From Methanomassiliicoccus sp. UBA6 (GTDB lineage Archaea > Thermoplasmatota > Thermoplasmata > Methanomassiliicoccales > Methanomassiliicoccaceae): 19,780 nt of DNA. Shown one piece after another: positions 1-7,771 of the stretch. Location of the stretch: positions 71,668-91,447 of the forward strand of contig DAVH01000040.1 in assembly GCA_002508545.1 (NCBI GenBank), given 5' to 3'. The notes beneath the pieces are model-generated. The model had not been told where the DNA came from. It ran no database searches and saw only the letters and a program-made list of their open reading frames with translations. The first letter of the stretch is position 1. Every line of letters begins with the position of its first letter. The position numbers and the translations under genes are program-made.

Positions 1-122
1 GCGGCGTGCCCGCGCCCCGGGCGGACGATGACCGCGCCTACCTGTGCCACAACTGCGGCAACAGCGAGGCGGTGTACACCGAGGGCAAGCTGGTGTGCAC
101 CAGGTGCGGCAGCAAGCGGTGA
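1..122 (+). CDS. C-terminal zinc ribbon of an unidentified protein (partial)
   Basis: Only the last 39 codons of this gene are in the window; it ends at the TGA at 120-122 and its start lies upstream. The readable tail contains CHNC followed by CTRC, a CxxC...CxxC arrangement about 19 residues apart with a basic end (GSKR). This is a classic treble-clef or zinc-ribbon terminus as found on many archaeal translation, transcription and nucleic-acid enzymes. The motif shows zinc binding but does not identify the parent protein. The gene converges on the minus-strand TIM-barrel gene, with 78 bases between the two stops and no clear terminator in them. Confidence 0.75.
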   Translation, partial: GVPAPRADDDRAYLCHNCGNSEAVYTEGKLVCTRCGSKR

Positions 123-200
123 GCTGCCCCGCCCTTTGGAGCGGGACCGCCGTGCCCCCTCTAGTCCCCCGCTTTCACAGCAGCTTTCCGCTCGCGAAGA

Positions 201-962
201 TCAACGGCCGTCCAGCATCTTGGACAGCCGTTCCTTGCTGAGCACCGCGTCGGCGATGCCCCGGGACTCGATGACGAACCGGCCGCCGTAGTCCGCGAGC
301 TCGCTGATCACGAGGCCAAAGTCCACCGTGCCGTCGCCGATGGGCAGGTGCTCGTCGAACCCACCGTTGTTGTCGTGCACGTGCAGGTTCACCAGCCTCG
401 GCTTCAGCTCCATGAACTCCCGGAGCAGGCCCATGGTGTTCGCATGCCCGACGTCCAAGCAGAACCCGAGGTCGGTCCCCTCGGCCAGCTCGACCAGCGC
501 CTGGGGGGTGGTGCCCATGGAGAACGGGCTCCGGGGCATGTTCTCCAGGCCGACCTTGACCCCGAGCTCGGCGGACAGGCGGTCAAGACGGCGGAGCGAG
601 GACCGGGCGGTCTCCAGGACCTTCTCCCGGCACACCATGCCGATCGGCGTCAGGAAACCCGGGTGGACGGTGTATACGTCCATCCCCAGGCGGCGGCAGC
701 CCTCCAGGCCGGCGATCAGCTCGCCCATCGCCGCCTCCAGGATGCGGGGGTTCAGGGACCCGATGTTGATGTCGCTCATCGGCGCGTGGGCGCTGAACTC
801 GAGGTCGTACGACGGCGCGAGGTCGAGGAACTCCTTCTCGATGGCCCTCAGGTCGTGCCGCCCCTCGGCCACCACCTCCCATGCCTGGAAGTTCGAGGCC
901 ACCGTCTCCAGCGCCCTCGGGAACGGCAGGACGGAGAACGCCGGGGAGGACACCGCGATCAT
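201..962 (-). CDS. Sugar phosphate isomerase/epimerase-like TIM barrel (AP endonuclease 2 superfamily)
   Basis: This 253-residue protein has the layout of the xylose-isomerase-like TIM barrel family (AP_endonuc_2), which includes sugar isomerases, epimerases and endonuclease IV. Visible candidate metal or active-site residues are H59 in SAHAP, H100 in VHPG, E140 in LENMP, D170 and H173 in CLDVGHAN, the HVHDNNG segment at 194-200, D203 and H205 in DEHLPIGDG, and E232 in VIES. These fit a divalent-metal enzyme acting on a phosphosugar-type substrate or on abasic DNA. The length is that of short isomerase-like members, so the substrate is unknown. The ATG at 962 overlaps the TGA of the upstream UPF0201 gene (ATGA), which implies one operon and translational coupling. 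Confidence 0.85.
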   Translation of the reverse strand: MIAVSSPAFSVLPFPRALETVASNFQAWEVVAEGRHDLRAIEKEFLDLAPSYDLEFSAHAPMSDINIGSLNPRILEAAMGELIAGLEGCRRLGMDVYTVHPGFLTPIGMVCREKVLETARSSLRRLDRLSAELGVKVGLENMPRSPFSMGTTPQALVELAEGTDLGFCLDVGHANTMGLLREFMELKPRLVNLHVHDNNGGFDEHLPIGDGTVDFGLVISELADYGGRFVIESRGIADAVLSKERLSKMLDGR

Positions 963-1336
963 TCCGGCTCCTCCACCGTGCTCTCCGCCAGGTGGTCGAT
1001 GACGCCAGGGATGTCATCGCTCTCGATGGACACCTCGATGCCTCCCAGCGCCACCGGGCCCTCGATGAACGAGACCTTGCCCATGAACGCGGCCTGCTTG
1101 TTCAGCGTGAACCTGGTGCTGTTCCCCCGGGTCCCGCGGAGCATGACCGAGCGGGCGGTGTCCCGGATGTGCTGGTTGAGGATGGCCTCGCGGAGCGCAT
1201 CCCCGTTCTCGGAGCGGGCCACGACGCTGGTGCTGGCATCCTCGAGCTGAGCGTCGGGGAACAGGTTGAGGAGCGCCCGCCGCACCTTCTCCCGGTCCTC
1301 GGTGGGGCGGCAGGCGGCCGTCGCGGTGATCTGCAT
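959..1336 (-). CDS. UPF0201 family protein, probable RNA-binding
   Basis: The protein matches the archaeal UPF0201 (DUF54) family. It has an early PTEDREKV segment, a LNLFPDA strand, a central DALREAILNQHIRDTARSV helix, the signature LNKQAA followed by GKVSF, then a LGGIEVSIES strand. I place the start at the ATG at 1336 (125 residues) because the family usually begins right at the first beta strand (MQITATAA). The ATG at 1342 is nearly as good. A TTG at 1381 would put a palindromic stretch inside the coding region and is unlikely. A T-rich TATA-like element on the minus strand at about 1359-1366 would start a transcript at or near the ATG. The family is described as RNA-binding, but its biological role is unknown to me. 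It is coupled to the TIM-barrel gene by an ATGA overlap. Confidence 0.85.
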   Translation of the reverse strand: MQITATAACRPTEDREKVRRALLNLFPDAQLEDASTSVVARSENGDALREAILNQHIRDTARSVMLRGTRGNSTRFTLNKQAAFMGKVSFIEGPVALGGIEVSIESDDIPGVIDHLAESTVEEPE

Positions 1337-1345
1337 GCTCATGCC

Positions 1346-1360
1346 ATCGATACTATCGAT
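1346..1360. promoter_or_regulatory. Perfect 15-bp palindrome between divergent genes
   Basis: The sequence ATCGATACTATCGAT has perfect 7-base arms around a single central base. It lies 4-10 bases from the UPF0201 start codons and about 45 bases before the DP1 start, next to an A-rich stretch at 1361-1365. Position and symmetry suit a repressor or activator site, or an element shared by two divergent promoters. No binding protein can be named. Confidence 0.4.
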
Positions 1361-1380
1361 AAAAAGAGTTGTCTCTCGCA

Positions 1381-1394
1381 AAGGTATTTACCTT
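1381..1394. promoter_or_regulatory. Second palindrome upstream of DP1
   Basis: AAGGTATTTACCTT has 6-base arms (AAGGTA/TACCTT) around two bases. It ends 10 bases before the ATG at 1405. With the palindrome at 1346-1360 it nearly fills the short region between the divergent UPF0201 and DP1 genes. Its core could also act as a weak TATA-like element. Confidence 0.3.
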
Positions 1395-1404
1395 CAGGTC
1401 CATA

Positions 1405-2859
1405 ATGGTGGCCGGGATGAGGGACAGCGTTCTAGACATATTGGCCAACGAGGGAATTCTTCTGGAGCCCAGCGCCGCCGAGCTCGTCCTGGCCCGCTCC
1501 GACCCTCTCGATTTCGTCCGCTCGGCGCTGGCCGCGATGCCCCAGCAGCCGCTGGTCCTCACCGTCGACGACCTCCGCCCGTACGCCGATGCGCCGGTGG
1601 TCCGCACCGTGCCCAAGGCGCTGGAGGAGGTGCGGAACCTCCCGGCCGCGCCGCCGCCCCGCGACGACGGGGACGTGTGCATCCTCCGGGACATCACCGG
1701 GAACTCGACCTGCGAGGGCAACATCATCGACTTCGCGAGGTACTTCAACGACCGGTTCAAGAAGATCAAGAAGATCCTCTCGAGCCGGCGGGAGATGGTC
1801 GGCTGCCTCCCGGTGCCCAAGGCCACCAAGTACGACCGCGAGGTCAAGATGATCGCGATGGTCAACGAGGTCCGCACTACCAAGAACGGCCACAAGCTGC
1901 TGGAGGTGGAGGACGACGAGGGCCGCTGCCCGGTCCTCATCCTCAAGGACAGCCCCCTCATCAACGAGTGCATCGTCAACGACGAGGTCATCGGCATCGT
2001 GGGGAAGACCAGCACCAAGGGCGACCTCGTGGTCATGAACGAGCTGGTCCGCCCGGACCTGCCGCTGCGGAGGACGATGCAGCCGAACGACTCGTGGGCC
2101 TCGGTGGCGTTCATGTCCGACGTGCACGTCGGCTCCAACACCTTCCTCCAGAAGCCGTGGGAGCGGATGATCCATTGGCTGCGCACCGAGGGCAAGGACG
2201 AGGTCCAGTACCTCGTGGTGCCCGGGGACGTGGTCGACGGCATCGGCGTGTTCCCCGGCCAGGAGGAGGAGCTGGAGATCGACGATATCTTCGCCCAGTA
2301 CGAGGCGCTGGTCAACCACCTGAAGGACATCCCGGACGGGATACGGGTCATAGTGCAGCCCGGCAACCACGACGCCGTGCGGCCCGCTGAGCCGCAGCCC
2401 ACCTTCCCCAAGGACATCGCCAAGCTCTTCGACTCCTCGCTCACCCTGGTCGGCAACCCCTGCTACCTGGAGATCGAGGGAAGGAAGATCCTCTCCTACC
2501 ACGGGCGCAGCCTCGACGACTGGATCGCGAGCGTGCAGGGGCTGAACTACAACAACCCCCTGGAGGCGATGAAGGAGATGCTCAAGCGGAGGCACCTCGC
2601 CCCGATCTACGGCGGGAGGACGCCCCTGGCGCCGGAGAAGGAGGACTTCCTGGTCATCGACGAGGTGCCGGACATCTTCATCACCGGCCACGTCCACGGC
2701 GCGGGCATAGGCGAGTACCGCGGGGTGAAGCTCATATGCGCCTCCACCTGGCAGGACCAGACGCCGTTCCAGCGGATGCACAACTTCAACCCCGATCCGG
2801 CGAAGCTGCCCATCACCCACCTCGGCACCGGGCAGACCAGGATGCTGGACTTCCGGTGA
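1405..2859 (+). CDS. polB: DNA polymerase D small subunit DP1 (PolD proofreading exonuclease subunit)
   Basis: This is the small subunit of the euryarchaeal replicative DNA polymerase PolD, a partner of the large catalytic subunit DP2. It is an Mre11-like 3'-5' exonuclease fused to an OB fold. The N-terminal region (about 1-130) is poorly conserved; an OB fold covers about 140-225. The phosphodiesterase domain shows an intact metal-site set: D239 and H241 in SDVHVG, D275 in PGDVVDG, N321/H322 in GNHD, H366 in YHGR, and H429/H431 in GHVHG. It ends in the typical LGTGQTRMLDFR-like tail. I chose the ATG at 1405 (484 residues), preceded by AGGT at a suitable distance. The ATG at 1417 or the TTG at 1369 are alternatives. 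DP2 is not adjacent. The stop lies 3 bases from the stop of the convergent antiporter gene. Confidence 0.96.
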   Translation: MVAGMRDSVLDILANEGILLEPSAAELVLARSDPLDFVRSALAAMPQQPLVLTVDDLRPYADAPVVRTVPKALEEVRNLPAAPPPRDDGDVCILRDITGNSTCEGNIIDFARYFNDRFKKIKKILSSRREMVGCLPVPKATKYDREVKMIAMVNEVRTTKNGHKLLEVEDDEGRCPVLILKDSPLINECIVNDEVIGIVGKTSTKGDLVVMNELVRPDLPLRRTMQPNDSWASVAFMSDVHVGSNTFLQKPWERMIHWLRTEGKDEVQYLVVPGDVVDGIGVFPGQEEELEIDDIFAQYEALVNHLKDIPDGIRVIVQPGNHDAVRPAEPQPTFPKDIAKLFDSSLTLVGNPCYLEIEGRKILSYHGRSLDDWIASVQGLNYNNPLEAMKEMLKRRHLAPIYGGRTPLAPEKEDFLVIDEVPDIFITGHVHGAGIGEYRGVKLICASTWQDQTPFQRMHNFNPDPAKLPITHLGTGQTRMLDFR

Positions 2860-2862
2860 GGG

Positions 2863-3825
2863 TCACAGGAACAGCACGACCCCCGCGAGGTACGCTCCGA
2901 ACACGGCCAGCAGCGCCGCTCCCGTCCTCTTCCCCGCCCAGTCCTGCACCGCGAGGAGAACGACGATGGTCGTCGACAGCGCTATCATGACCCCCATGCC
3001 CACCGCCGTCTCCAGGTTGGCGGTGTCGTACCCCCCGACCACCGCCCCGATGCCCAGGATGAGGAGCGTGTTGACGATTATGGTTCCGACGACGTTCCCC
3101 AGCACCACGTCCGACTGCCCCTTCCGGGACCCCGTGACCGCGATGGTAAGCTCCGGTATCGTTGTTCCGATGCCCACGATGGTGAGGCCCACGACCTCCT
3201 CGCTCACCCCGACCTCCAGCGCGAGAGTGGCCGCGCCCTCCACCACCGCCTCGGCCCCGATGGTCAGGAGCGCCAAGCCGGCCAGGATGAGGACGATGGT
3301 CATGGGGAAGCTGCGGGGCTTCACCTCCCCCACCCGCTCGAGCTCCTCCGCCACCACCCCGCAGGTCTCACCCCGGCACGCCGTGCGATACAGGGTGTAG
3401 AAGAAGCCTAGGAGCACCAGTATCAGCACCGCGCCGTCCACCGCGTCCAGGCGGCCATCCCACGCCAGGGCCGCCAGCAGGGGGCCGGAGAGCAGGAGGA
3501 AGACCGACTCCCGCTTCATGTTCCTCAGCTTCATCGCTATCGGGCCCAGCAGGCAGGCGACGCCCAGCACCAGCGCGGCATTGGAGATGTTGGCCCCGAT
3601 GGCGTTGCCCAGCGAGACCGCGTTGTCCCCCTCCAGCGACGACACGATCGCCAGCACCGTTTCCGGGGAGGATGTCCCCACGGCGATGACGGTGAGGCCG
3701 ATCACCAGCGGCCGGACCCCGTAGCGAAGCGCGAGCCCGGTCGCGCCGTCCACCAGCCAATCGGAACCGAAATACAGGGCCACAGCCCCCACGGTAAGGA
3801 GGAGGACGGACAGGGTCAGGTCCAT
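2863..3825 (-). CDS. CaCA-family sodium/calcium (cation) antiporter
   Basis: This 320-residue integral membrane protein exchanges Ca2+ (or a similar divalent cation) against a monovalent ion. It shows the two inverted alpha repeats that define the family. The first is GLTVIAVGTSSPE (43-55) with GNAIGANISN (73-82). The second is GLTIVGIGTTIPE (213-225) with GNVVGTIIVN (243-252). E55 and E225 are the expected ion ligands. About ten hydrophobic segments are separated by a charged central loop at 150-172 (RGETCGVVAEELERVGEVKPR). The second repeat has GTIIVN where many homologues have GSNIFN, a mild divergence. The length is normal for the YrbG/NCX_Mj type. The ATG at 3825 has no Shine-Dalgarno, suggesting a short-leader transcript. 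Directionality and ion specificity are family knowledge, not visible here. Confidence 0.93.
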   Translation of the reverse strand: MDLTLSVLLLTVGAVALYFGSDWLVDGATGLALRYGVRPLVIGLTVIAVGTSSPETVLAIVSSLEGDNAVSLGNAIGANISNAALVLGVACLLGPIAMKLRNMKRESVFLLLSGPLLAALAWDGRLDAVDGAVLILVLLGFFYTLYRTACRGETCGVVAEELERVGEVKPRSFPMTIVLILAGLALLTIGAEAVVEGAATLALEVGVSEEVVGLTIVGIGTTIPELTIAVTGSRKGQSDVVLGNVVGTIIVNTLLILGIGAVVGGYDTANLETAVGMGVMIALSTTIVVLLAVQDWAGKRTGAALLAVFGAYLAGVVLFL

Positions 3826-3861
3826 GACGGGCAGATAACCGCGCGAGCCAGAAATACCTTT

Positions 3862-4014
3862 TCAGGGAGCGAAGAACAGGAAGTAGACTATCAGCATGTA
3901 GCCCAGCACGAGCATGAACAGGGAAGCTATCCACACCAGGCGGAACAGCCGTGCTCTGGCCTTGGGATCATGAAAATTGAAAAAGGGTTTGATGAGGTCC
4001 TCAAGCCGCCTCAA
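3862..4014 (-). CDS. 50-residue single-TM protein at the end of the ATP synthase operon (AhaG-like position)
   Basis: A short reading frame starts at a TTG (4014-4012) that lies inside the last codons of atpD, overlapping its stop, and ends at 3862. The predicted 50-residue protein has a charged N-terminal half (RRLEDLIKPFF, then FHDPKARARLFR) followed by one strongly hydrophobic helix at about 25-48 ending FLFFAP. The charge pattern suggests a cytoplasmic N-terminus. GAGGCG upstream could serve as a ribosome site. The Methanosarcina operon ahaHIKECFABDG also ends with a small gene, ahaG, after D. The location here is the same, but I cannot show sequence homology by eye. A start further in is possible, since no ATG lies before the TM segment. 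Spurious ORF remains an alternative, but overlap coupling and clean TM topology favour a gene. Confidence 0.55.
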   Translation of the reverse strand: MRRLEDLIKPFFNFHDPKARARLFRLVWIASLFMLVLGYMLIVYFLFFAP

Positions 4015-4645
4015 CTTTCGCCTCGGCCTTGTCCTTGATGCGCTTGAGACGGAAGGTGTTCTCCCTCTCCATCTCCTGCAGGCGCAGCTCGATGAACGCT
4101 TTGGCCTCTTCGAGCTCGGGGATGACCTTGAACTCCAGCGCGTTAACGCGCCTCTTGGTCTTCTCGATCTCGTCCAGGAGCTTCTTCATCGTCGTCTCGA
4201 TCTCGGCCGCCTGAACCAGCGTCTCCACGAGATTCTCGAACGCCCTGGTGGCCTCGTCGATGTACGTCGAGGTACCGATGACACCGTAGCCCCGCTGGTC
4301 CACGGTGCTCTTCAGGGAGTTGGTCTCGATCTCCGGGACCACGATGCCCATGATGTTCTTGGAGCGCAGGGTGACCTCGGGATGGAGGCGGAGGGCGAAG
4401 GCCGCCGACTGCACGGCGATCGCGCCGTCCACGGCCTGGGCCACGTTGATCTTGGCCATCGCCTCGTCGTAGTCCTTGACGATCTTTTCGCGGACCTGCT
4501 TGGCCTGCTCCAGGATCTTGAAGAACTCGATGATCAGGCCGTCCCTCTTCATCTTCAGGATCTTGTATCCTGACCTGGTCAGCTTGATCCTCTTCTTGAT
4601 CTCGAGCAGCTCCGAGCGGGTTGGCTTGACCTCCATCCTTGGCAT
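4001..4645 (-). CDS. atpD: A-type ATP synthase subunit D (central stalk rotor)
   Basis: Subunit D forms the long coiled coil of the central rotor shaft, which turns inside the A3B3 head and passes torque to or from subunits F and C and the K ring. The protein is 214 residues, normal for the family. It has the conserved N-terminal VKPTRSELLEIKKRIKL and GYKILKMKRDGLI segments, a variable middle, and a second long helix from about 150 to the end rich in E, K and L (FENLVETLVQAAEI, IPELEEAKAFIELRLQEME). I prefer the ATG at 4645 because GAGTGA sits 6 bases upstream and MPRMEVKPTR matches the usual start. A GTG at 4651 overlapping the atpB stop (GTGA) is the alternative. Its 3' end overlaps the small TM gene. 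Confidence 0.95.
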   Translation of the reverse strand: MPRMEVKPTRSELLEIKKRIKLTRSGYKILKMKRDGLIIEFFKILEQAKQVREKIVKDYDEAMAKINVAQAVDGAIAVQSAAFALRLHPEVTLRSKNIMGIVVPEIETNSLKSTVDQRGYGVIGTSTYIDEATRAFENLVETLVQAAEIETTMKKLLDEIEKTKRRVNALEFKVIPELEEAKAFIELRLQEMERENTFRLKRIKDKAEAKVEAA

Positions 4646-4647
4646 CT

Positions 4648-6039
4648 TCACTCACTCTTTCTGTGGGCGGGGTGGTACTTCTCGATGTACTTCCGGTCGA
4701 TCCTGGACAGCTGGTTCTCCGGCAGCATGGCCACCAGTTCCCAGGCGATCTCCAGGGTGGTCTCGATGTCACGGTCCTCGTCGGCGCCCTGGCGGACGAA
4801 CTTGTTCTCGAACGCGTCGGCGAAGTCCAGGAACTTGCGGTCCCTCTCCGACAGCGACTCCTTGCCCACGATGGCCACTAGACCACGGAGGTCACGGCCC
4901 TCGGCGTAGGCGGCGTAGCACTGGTCGGAAACGGCCTTGTGGTCCTCCCTGGTGAGGCCTGGACCGATACCGGCGTTCATCAGCCGGGAGAGCGAGGCGC
5001 CCACGTTGATCGGCGGGAAGATGCCGGCGCGGTTCAGCTCCCTGGAGGCCACGATCTGGCCCTCGGTGATGTAACCGGTGAGGTCCGGGATGGGGTGGGT
5101 GATATCGTCACCGGGCATGGTCAGGATGGGGATCTGGGTGATCGAGCCCTTCTTGCCCTTGATCCTCCCGGCCCGCTCGTACAGGGTGGCGAGATCGGTG
5201 TACATGTACCCTGGATACCCACGGCGGCCCGGCACTTCCTCACGGGCGGCGCCGATCTGCCTCAGGGCCTCGCAGTAGTTGGTGATGTCGGTCAGGATGA
5301 CCAGCACGTGCATGTCCAGCTCGAACGCCAGGTACTCGGCGGTGGTGAGCGCCAGCCTCGGGGTGATGATCCTCTCGATGGCCGGGTCGTCGGCCAGGTT
5401 CATGAACACGACCGCCCGCTTCAGCGCACCCGTCCGCTCGAAGTCGGCCATGAAGAACTGCGCCTCCTCGGCGGTGATGCCCATGGCGGCGAAGACCACG
5501 GCGAACTCCTCGTTGGAGCCGCGCACCTTGGCCTGACGAGCGATCTGCAGCGCCACGTTGTTGTGCGGAAGTCCGCTTCCAGAGAAGATCGGAAGCTTCT
5601 GTCCGCGGACCAGGGTGTTCATGCCGTCGATGGTCGAGATACCGGTCTGGATGAACTCCTTCGGCTCCGCGCGGGCCCACGGGTTGATGGCCGCGCCGTT
5701 AATATCCAGGCGGTCCTCGGGGGTGATCGCGGGGCCGCCGTCGATGGGGTCGCCCGCGCCGTTCAGGATGCGGCCCAGCATGTCGCGGGACACCGGCATC
5801 CTCATGGTCTCGCCGAGGAACTTCACGCCCGCGGCACGCTCGACGCCGGCGGTTCCCTCGAACACCTGGATGACGACGTACTTGCCGGAGGTGTCCAGCA
5901 CCTGGCCCCTCTTCTGGGTGCCGTCGGGCATGGTCACGGTGGCAAGCTCGTTATAGCCGACCGGCTCGGTCTTCTCCACGAAGACCAGCGGACCGGCGAT
6001 CTGTGAGATAGTGCGGTACTCCTTGGAAACGATGCTCAT
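4648..6039 (-). CDS. atpB: A-type ATP synthase subunit B (regulatory nucleotide-binding subunit)
   Basis: This is the non-catalytic B subunit of the A3B3 hexamer. At 463 residues it is typical. It begins with the beta-barrel segment KEYRTISQIAGPLVFVEKTE and lacks a P-loop. The conserved GQKLPIFSGSGLPHN segment occupies the place where subunit A has its Walker A motif. Further marks are the VVFAAMGI strand, the RVVFMNLADDP-like region (AVVFMNLADDPAIERI), the YCEALRQIGAAREEVPGRRGYPGYMYTDLATLYERAG stretch and the TMPGDDITHPIPDLTGYITEGQI segment. The ATG at 6039 overlaps the TGA of atpA (ATGA), so translation is coupled and the A:B ratio can be held at 1:1. Confidence 0.98.
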   Translation of the reverse strand: MSIVSKEYRTISQIAGPLVFVEKTEPVGYNELATVTMPDGTQKRGQVLDTSGKYVVIQVFEGTAGVERAAGVKFLGETMRMPVSRDMLGRILNGAGDPIDGGPAITPEDRLDINGAAINPWARAEPKEFIQTGISTIDGMNTLVRGQKLPIFSGSGLPHNNVALQIARQAKVRGSNEEFAVVFAAMGITAEEAQFFMADFERTGALKRAVVFMNLADDPAIERIITPRLALTTAEYLAFELDMHVLVILTDITNYCEALRQIGAAREEVPGRRGYPGYMYTDLATLYERAGRIKGKKGSITQIPILTMPGDDITHPIPDLTGYITEGQIVASRELNRAGIFPPINVGASLSRLMNAGIGPGLTREDHKAVSDQCYAAYAEGRDLRGLVAIVGKESLSERDRKFLDFADAFENKFVRQGADEDRDIETTLEIAWELVAMLPENQLSRIDRKYIEKYHPAHRKSE

Positions 6040-7769
6040 GCCTTACCCCCCAGGGCTTCGAACTGGCCGCTCATCTCTTTGCCGACGGCTTCCAGCTCTT
6101 GGTCGATGTTCTCCTCGTACTTGGCCTTGGCCAGCCGGTTGCGGACCGGGAGCTCGACGATGGAGTCGACGGCCACGTCGGACTCGACGGCCTTCTTGGA
6201 CAGGTCGGAGAACTGCTTGATCAGTTTCATGAACTTGTACTGCCGCGGCAGCGGACAGTAGGTGTCGACCTTGTGGTAGGCGTTCTGCTGCAGGAAGATC
6301 TCACGGATCATCCTCGCCACCTCCAGGGTCATCTTCTGCTCATCGGGCAGCGCGTCGGAACCGACCAGCTGCACGATCTCCTGGAGCTCGGCCTCCCTCT
6401 GCAGGACCTCCATGGCCCACTGCCGGAGGGCGGGGAAGTCCTCCGCCACGTTGGCCCGGTACCACGCGTCCAGGTTGGTGGTGTACAGCGAGTACGAGGT
6501 CAGCCAGTTGATGGTCGGGAAGTGCCTGCGCTCACGGAGCTTGGAATCCAGGGCCCAGAACACACGCACGATACGGAGGGTGTTCTGCGTGACCGGCTCG
6601 GACATGTCACCGCCGGGCGGGGACACCGCTCCGACGACGGAGACCGATCCAGTGGTCCCGTTGGAGTTGACGACCCGGCCGGACCTCTCGTAGAACTCGG
6701 AGAGCCTGGCCGCGAGGTAAGCGGGGTAGCCTTCCTCGCCGGGCATCTCTTCCAGTCTGGAGGAAATCTCTCTCATGGCCTCGGCCCACCGGGAGGTGGA
6801 GTCGGCCATCAGGGAGACGTTGTAGCCCATGTCACGGTAGTACTCGGCGATGGTCATGCCGGTGTAGACGGACGCCTCACGGGCGGCCACGGGCATGTTG
6901 GAGGTGTTGGCGATAAGCACGGTCCTCTGCATGAGGGGCTCGCCGGTCTTGGGGTCCTCCAGCTCGGGGAAGGTCGCCAGAACCTCGGTCATCTCGTTGC
7001 CGCGCTCGCCGCAGCCGATGTACACGACGATCTCGGCGTCGGACCACTTGGCCAGCTGCTGCTGGGTGACGGTCTTCCCGGTGCCGAACGCTCCGGGGAT
7101 GGCCGCGGTGCCTCCCTGGGGCAGGGGGAACATGGTGTCCAGGACACGCTGTCCCGTTACCAGGGGGATGTCGGGCAGAAGCTTCTTGCCGAAGGGCCTG
7201 CCGGACCGGACGGGCCACTTCTGGAGCATGGTCAGGTTCCTGTTGCCCACGGTGGCGATGGTCTCGTCGACGGTGAAGTCACCCTCGGTGATGCTGGTGA
7301 GGGTTCCGCTCACCCCGGGCGGTACCATGATCTTGTGGGTGATGTAGAACTCCTGCACCGTTCCGAGGATGGTGCCGGGGACGACGTTGTCGCCCCTCTT
7401 GGCGACCGGGGTGAAGTGCCACTTCTTGGTGTGGTCCAGCCCGGAGGCGCTGACGCCCCTCTTGATGTAGTCGCCCATCCTGTTCATCAAGACTGGAAGG
7501 GGCCTCTGGATACCATCGTACACGCTGCTCAGGAGGCCGGGCCCGAGCTCGGCCACCAGGGGCTGTGCGGTATCGATGACCTTCTCGCCGGGCTTCAGCC
7601 CGGACGTCTCTTCGTAAACCTGAATGATGGTCTTGTCGCCGTCGATCTTGATGACCTCGCCCATCAGGCCCTCTTCTCCCACCTGCATGATGTCATACAT
7701 CTTGGGGGAGATCCCGATCGCGGTCACCACCGGTCCGGCCACCCTGTAGATCTCACCTTGCTTCGCCAT
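6036..7769 (-). CDS. atpA: A-type ATP synthase subunit A (catalytic)
   Basis: This is the catalytic subunit, which makes or hydrolyses ATP in the A3B3 head. Domains in order are the N-terminal barrel (GEIYRVAGPVVTAIG), the archaeal/vacuolar-specific bulge region at about 110-185 (VPPGVSGTLTSITEGDFTVDE), the P-loop GAFGTGKT at about 226-233, GCGERGNEMTEV, the Walker B region ending MADSTSRWAEAMREIS, and the helical C-terminal domain. It has 577 residues and no intein at the P-loop, a site occupied in some Thermoplasmatales. The P-loop differs from the usual GPFGSGKT. I chose the ATG at 7769 because GAGAGGGA lies at normal spacing. The TTG at 7775, overlapping the atpF stop as TTGA, would leave almost no spacing. 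Confidence 0.98.
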   Translation of the reverse strand: MAKQGEIYRVAGPVVTAIGISPKMYDIMQVGEEGLMGEVIKIDGDKTIIQVYEETSGLKPGEKVIDTAQPLVAELGPGLLSSVYDGIQRPLPVLMNRMGDYIKRGVSASGLDHTKKWHFTPVAKRGDNVVPGTILGTVQEFYITHKIMVPPGVSGTLTSITEGDFTVDETIATVGNRNLTMLQKWPVRSGRPFGKKLLPDIPLVTGQRVLDTMFPLPQGGTAAIPGAFGTGKTVTQQQLAKWSDAEIVVYIGCGERGNEMTEVLATFPELEDPKTGEPLMQRTVLIANTSNMPVAAREASVYTGMTIAEYYRDMGYNVSLMADSTSRWAEAMREISSRLEEMPGEEGYPAYLAARLSEFYERSGRVVNSNGTTGSVSVVGAVSPPGGDMSEPVTQNTLRIVRVFWALDSKLRERRHFPTINWLTSYSLYTTNLDAWYRANVAEDFPALRQWAMEVLQREAELQEIVQLVGSDALPDEQKMTLEVARMIREIFLQQNAYHKVDTYCPLPRQYKFMKLIKQFSDLSKKAVESDVAVDSIVELPVRNRLAKAKYEENIDQELEAVGKEMSGQFEALGGKA

Positions 7770-7771
7770 TT

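Noticed and set aside
1432..2820. 462-codon minus-strand frame opposite DP1
   Set aside because: DP1 on the plus strand has all catalytic motifs. The opposite frame is a compositional shadow.
7050..7100. Possible intein insertion at the atpA P-loop
   Set aside because: The reading frame passes straight through the P-loop with normal subunit length. No intein is present.
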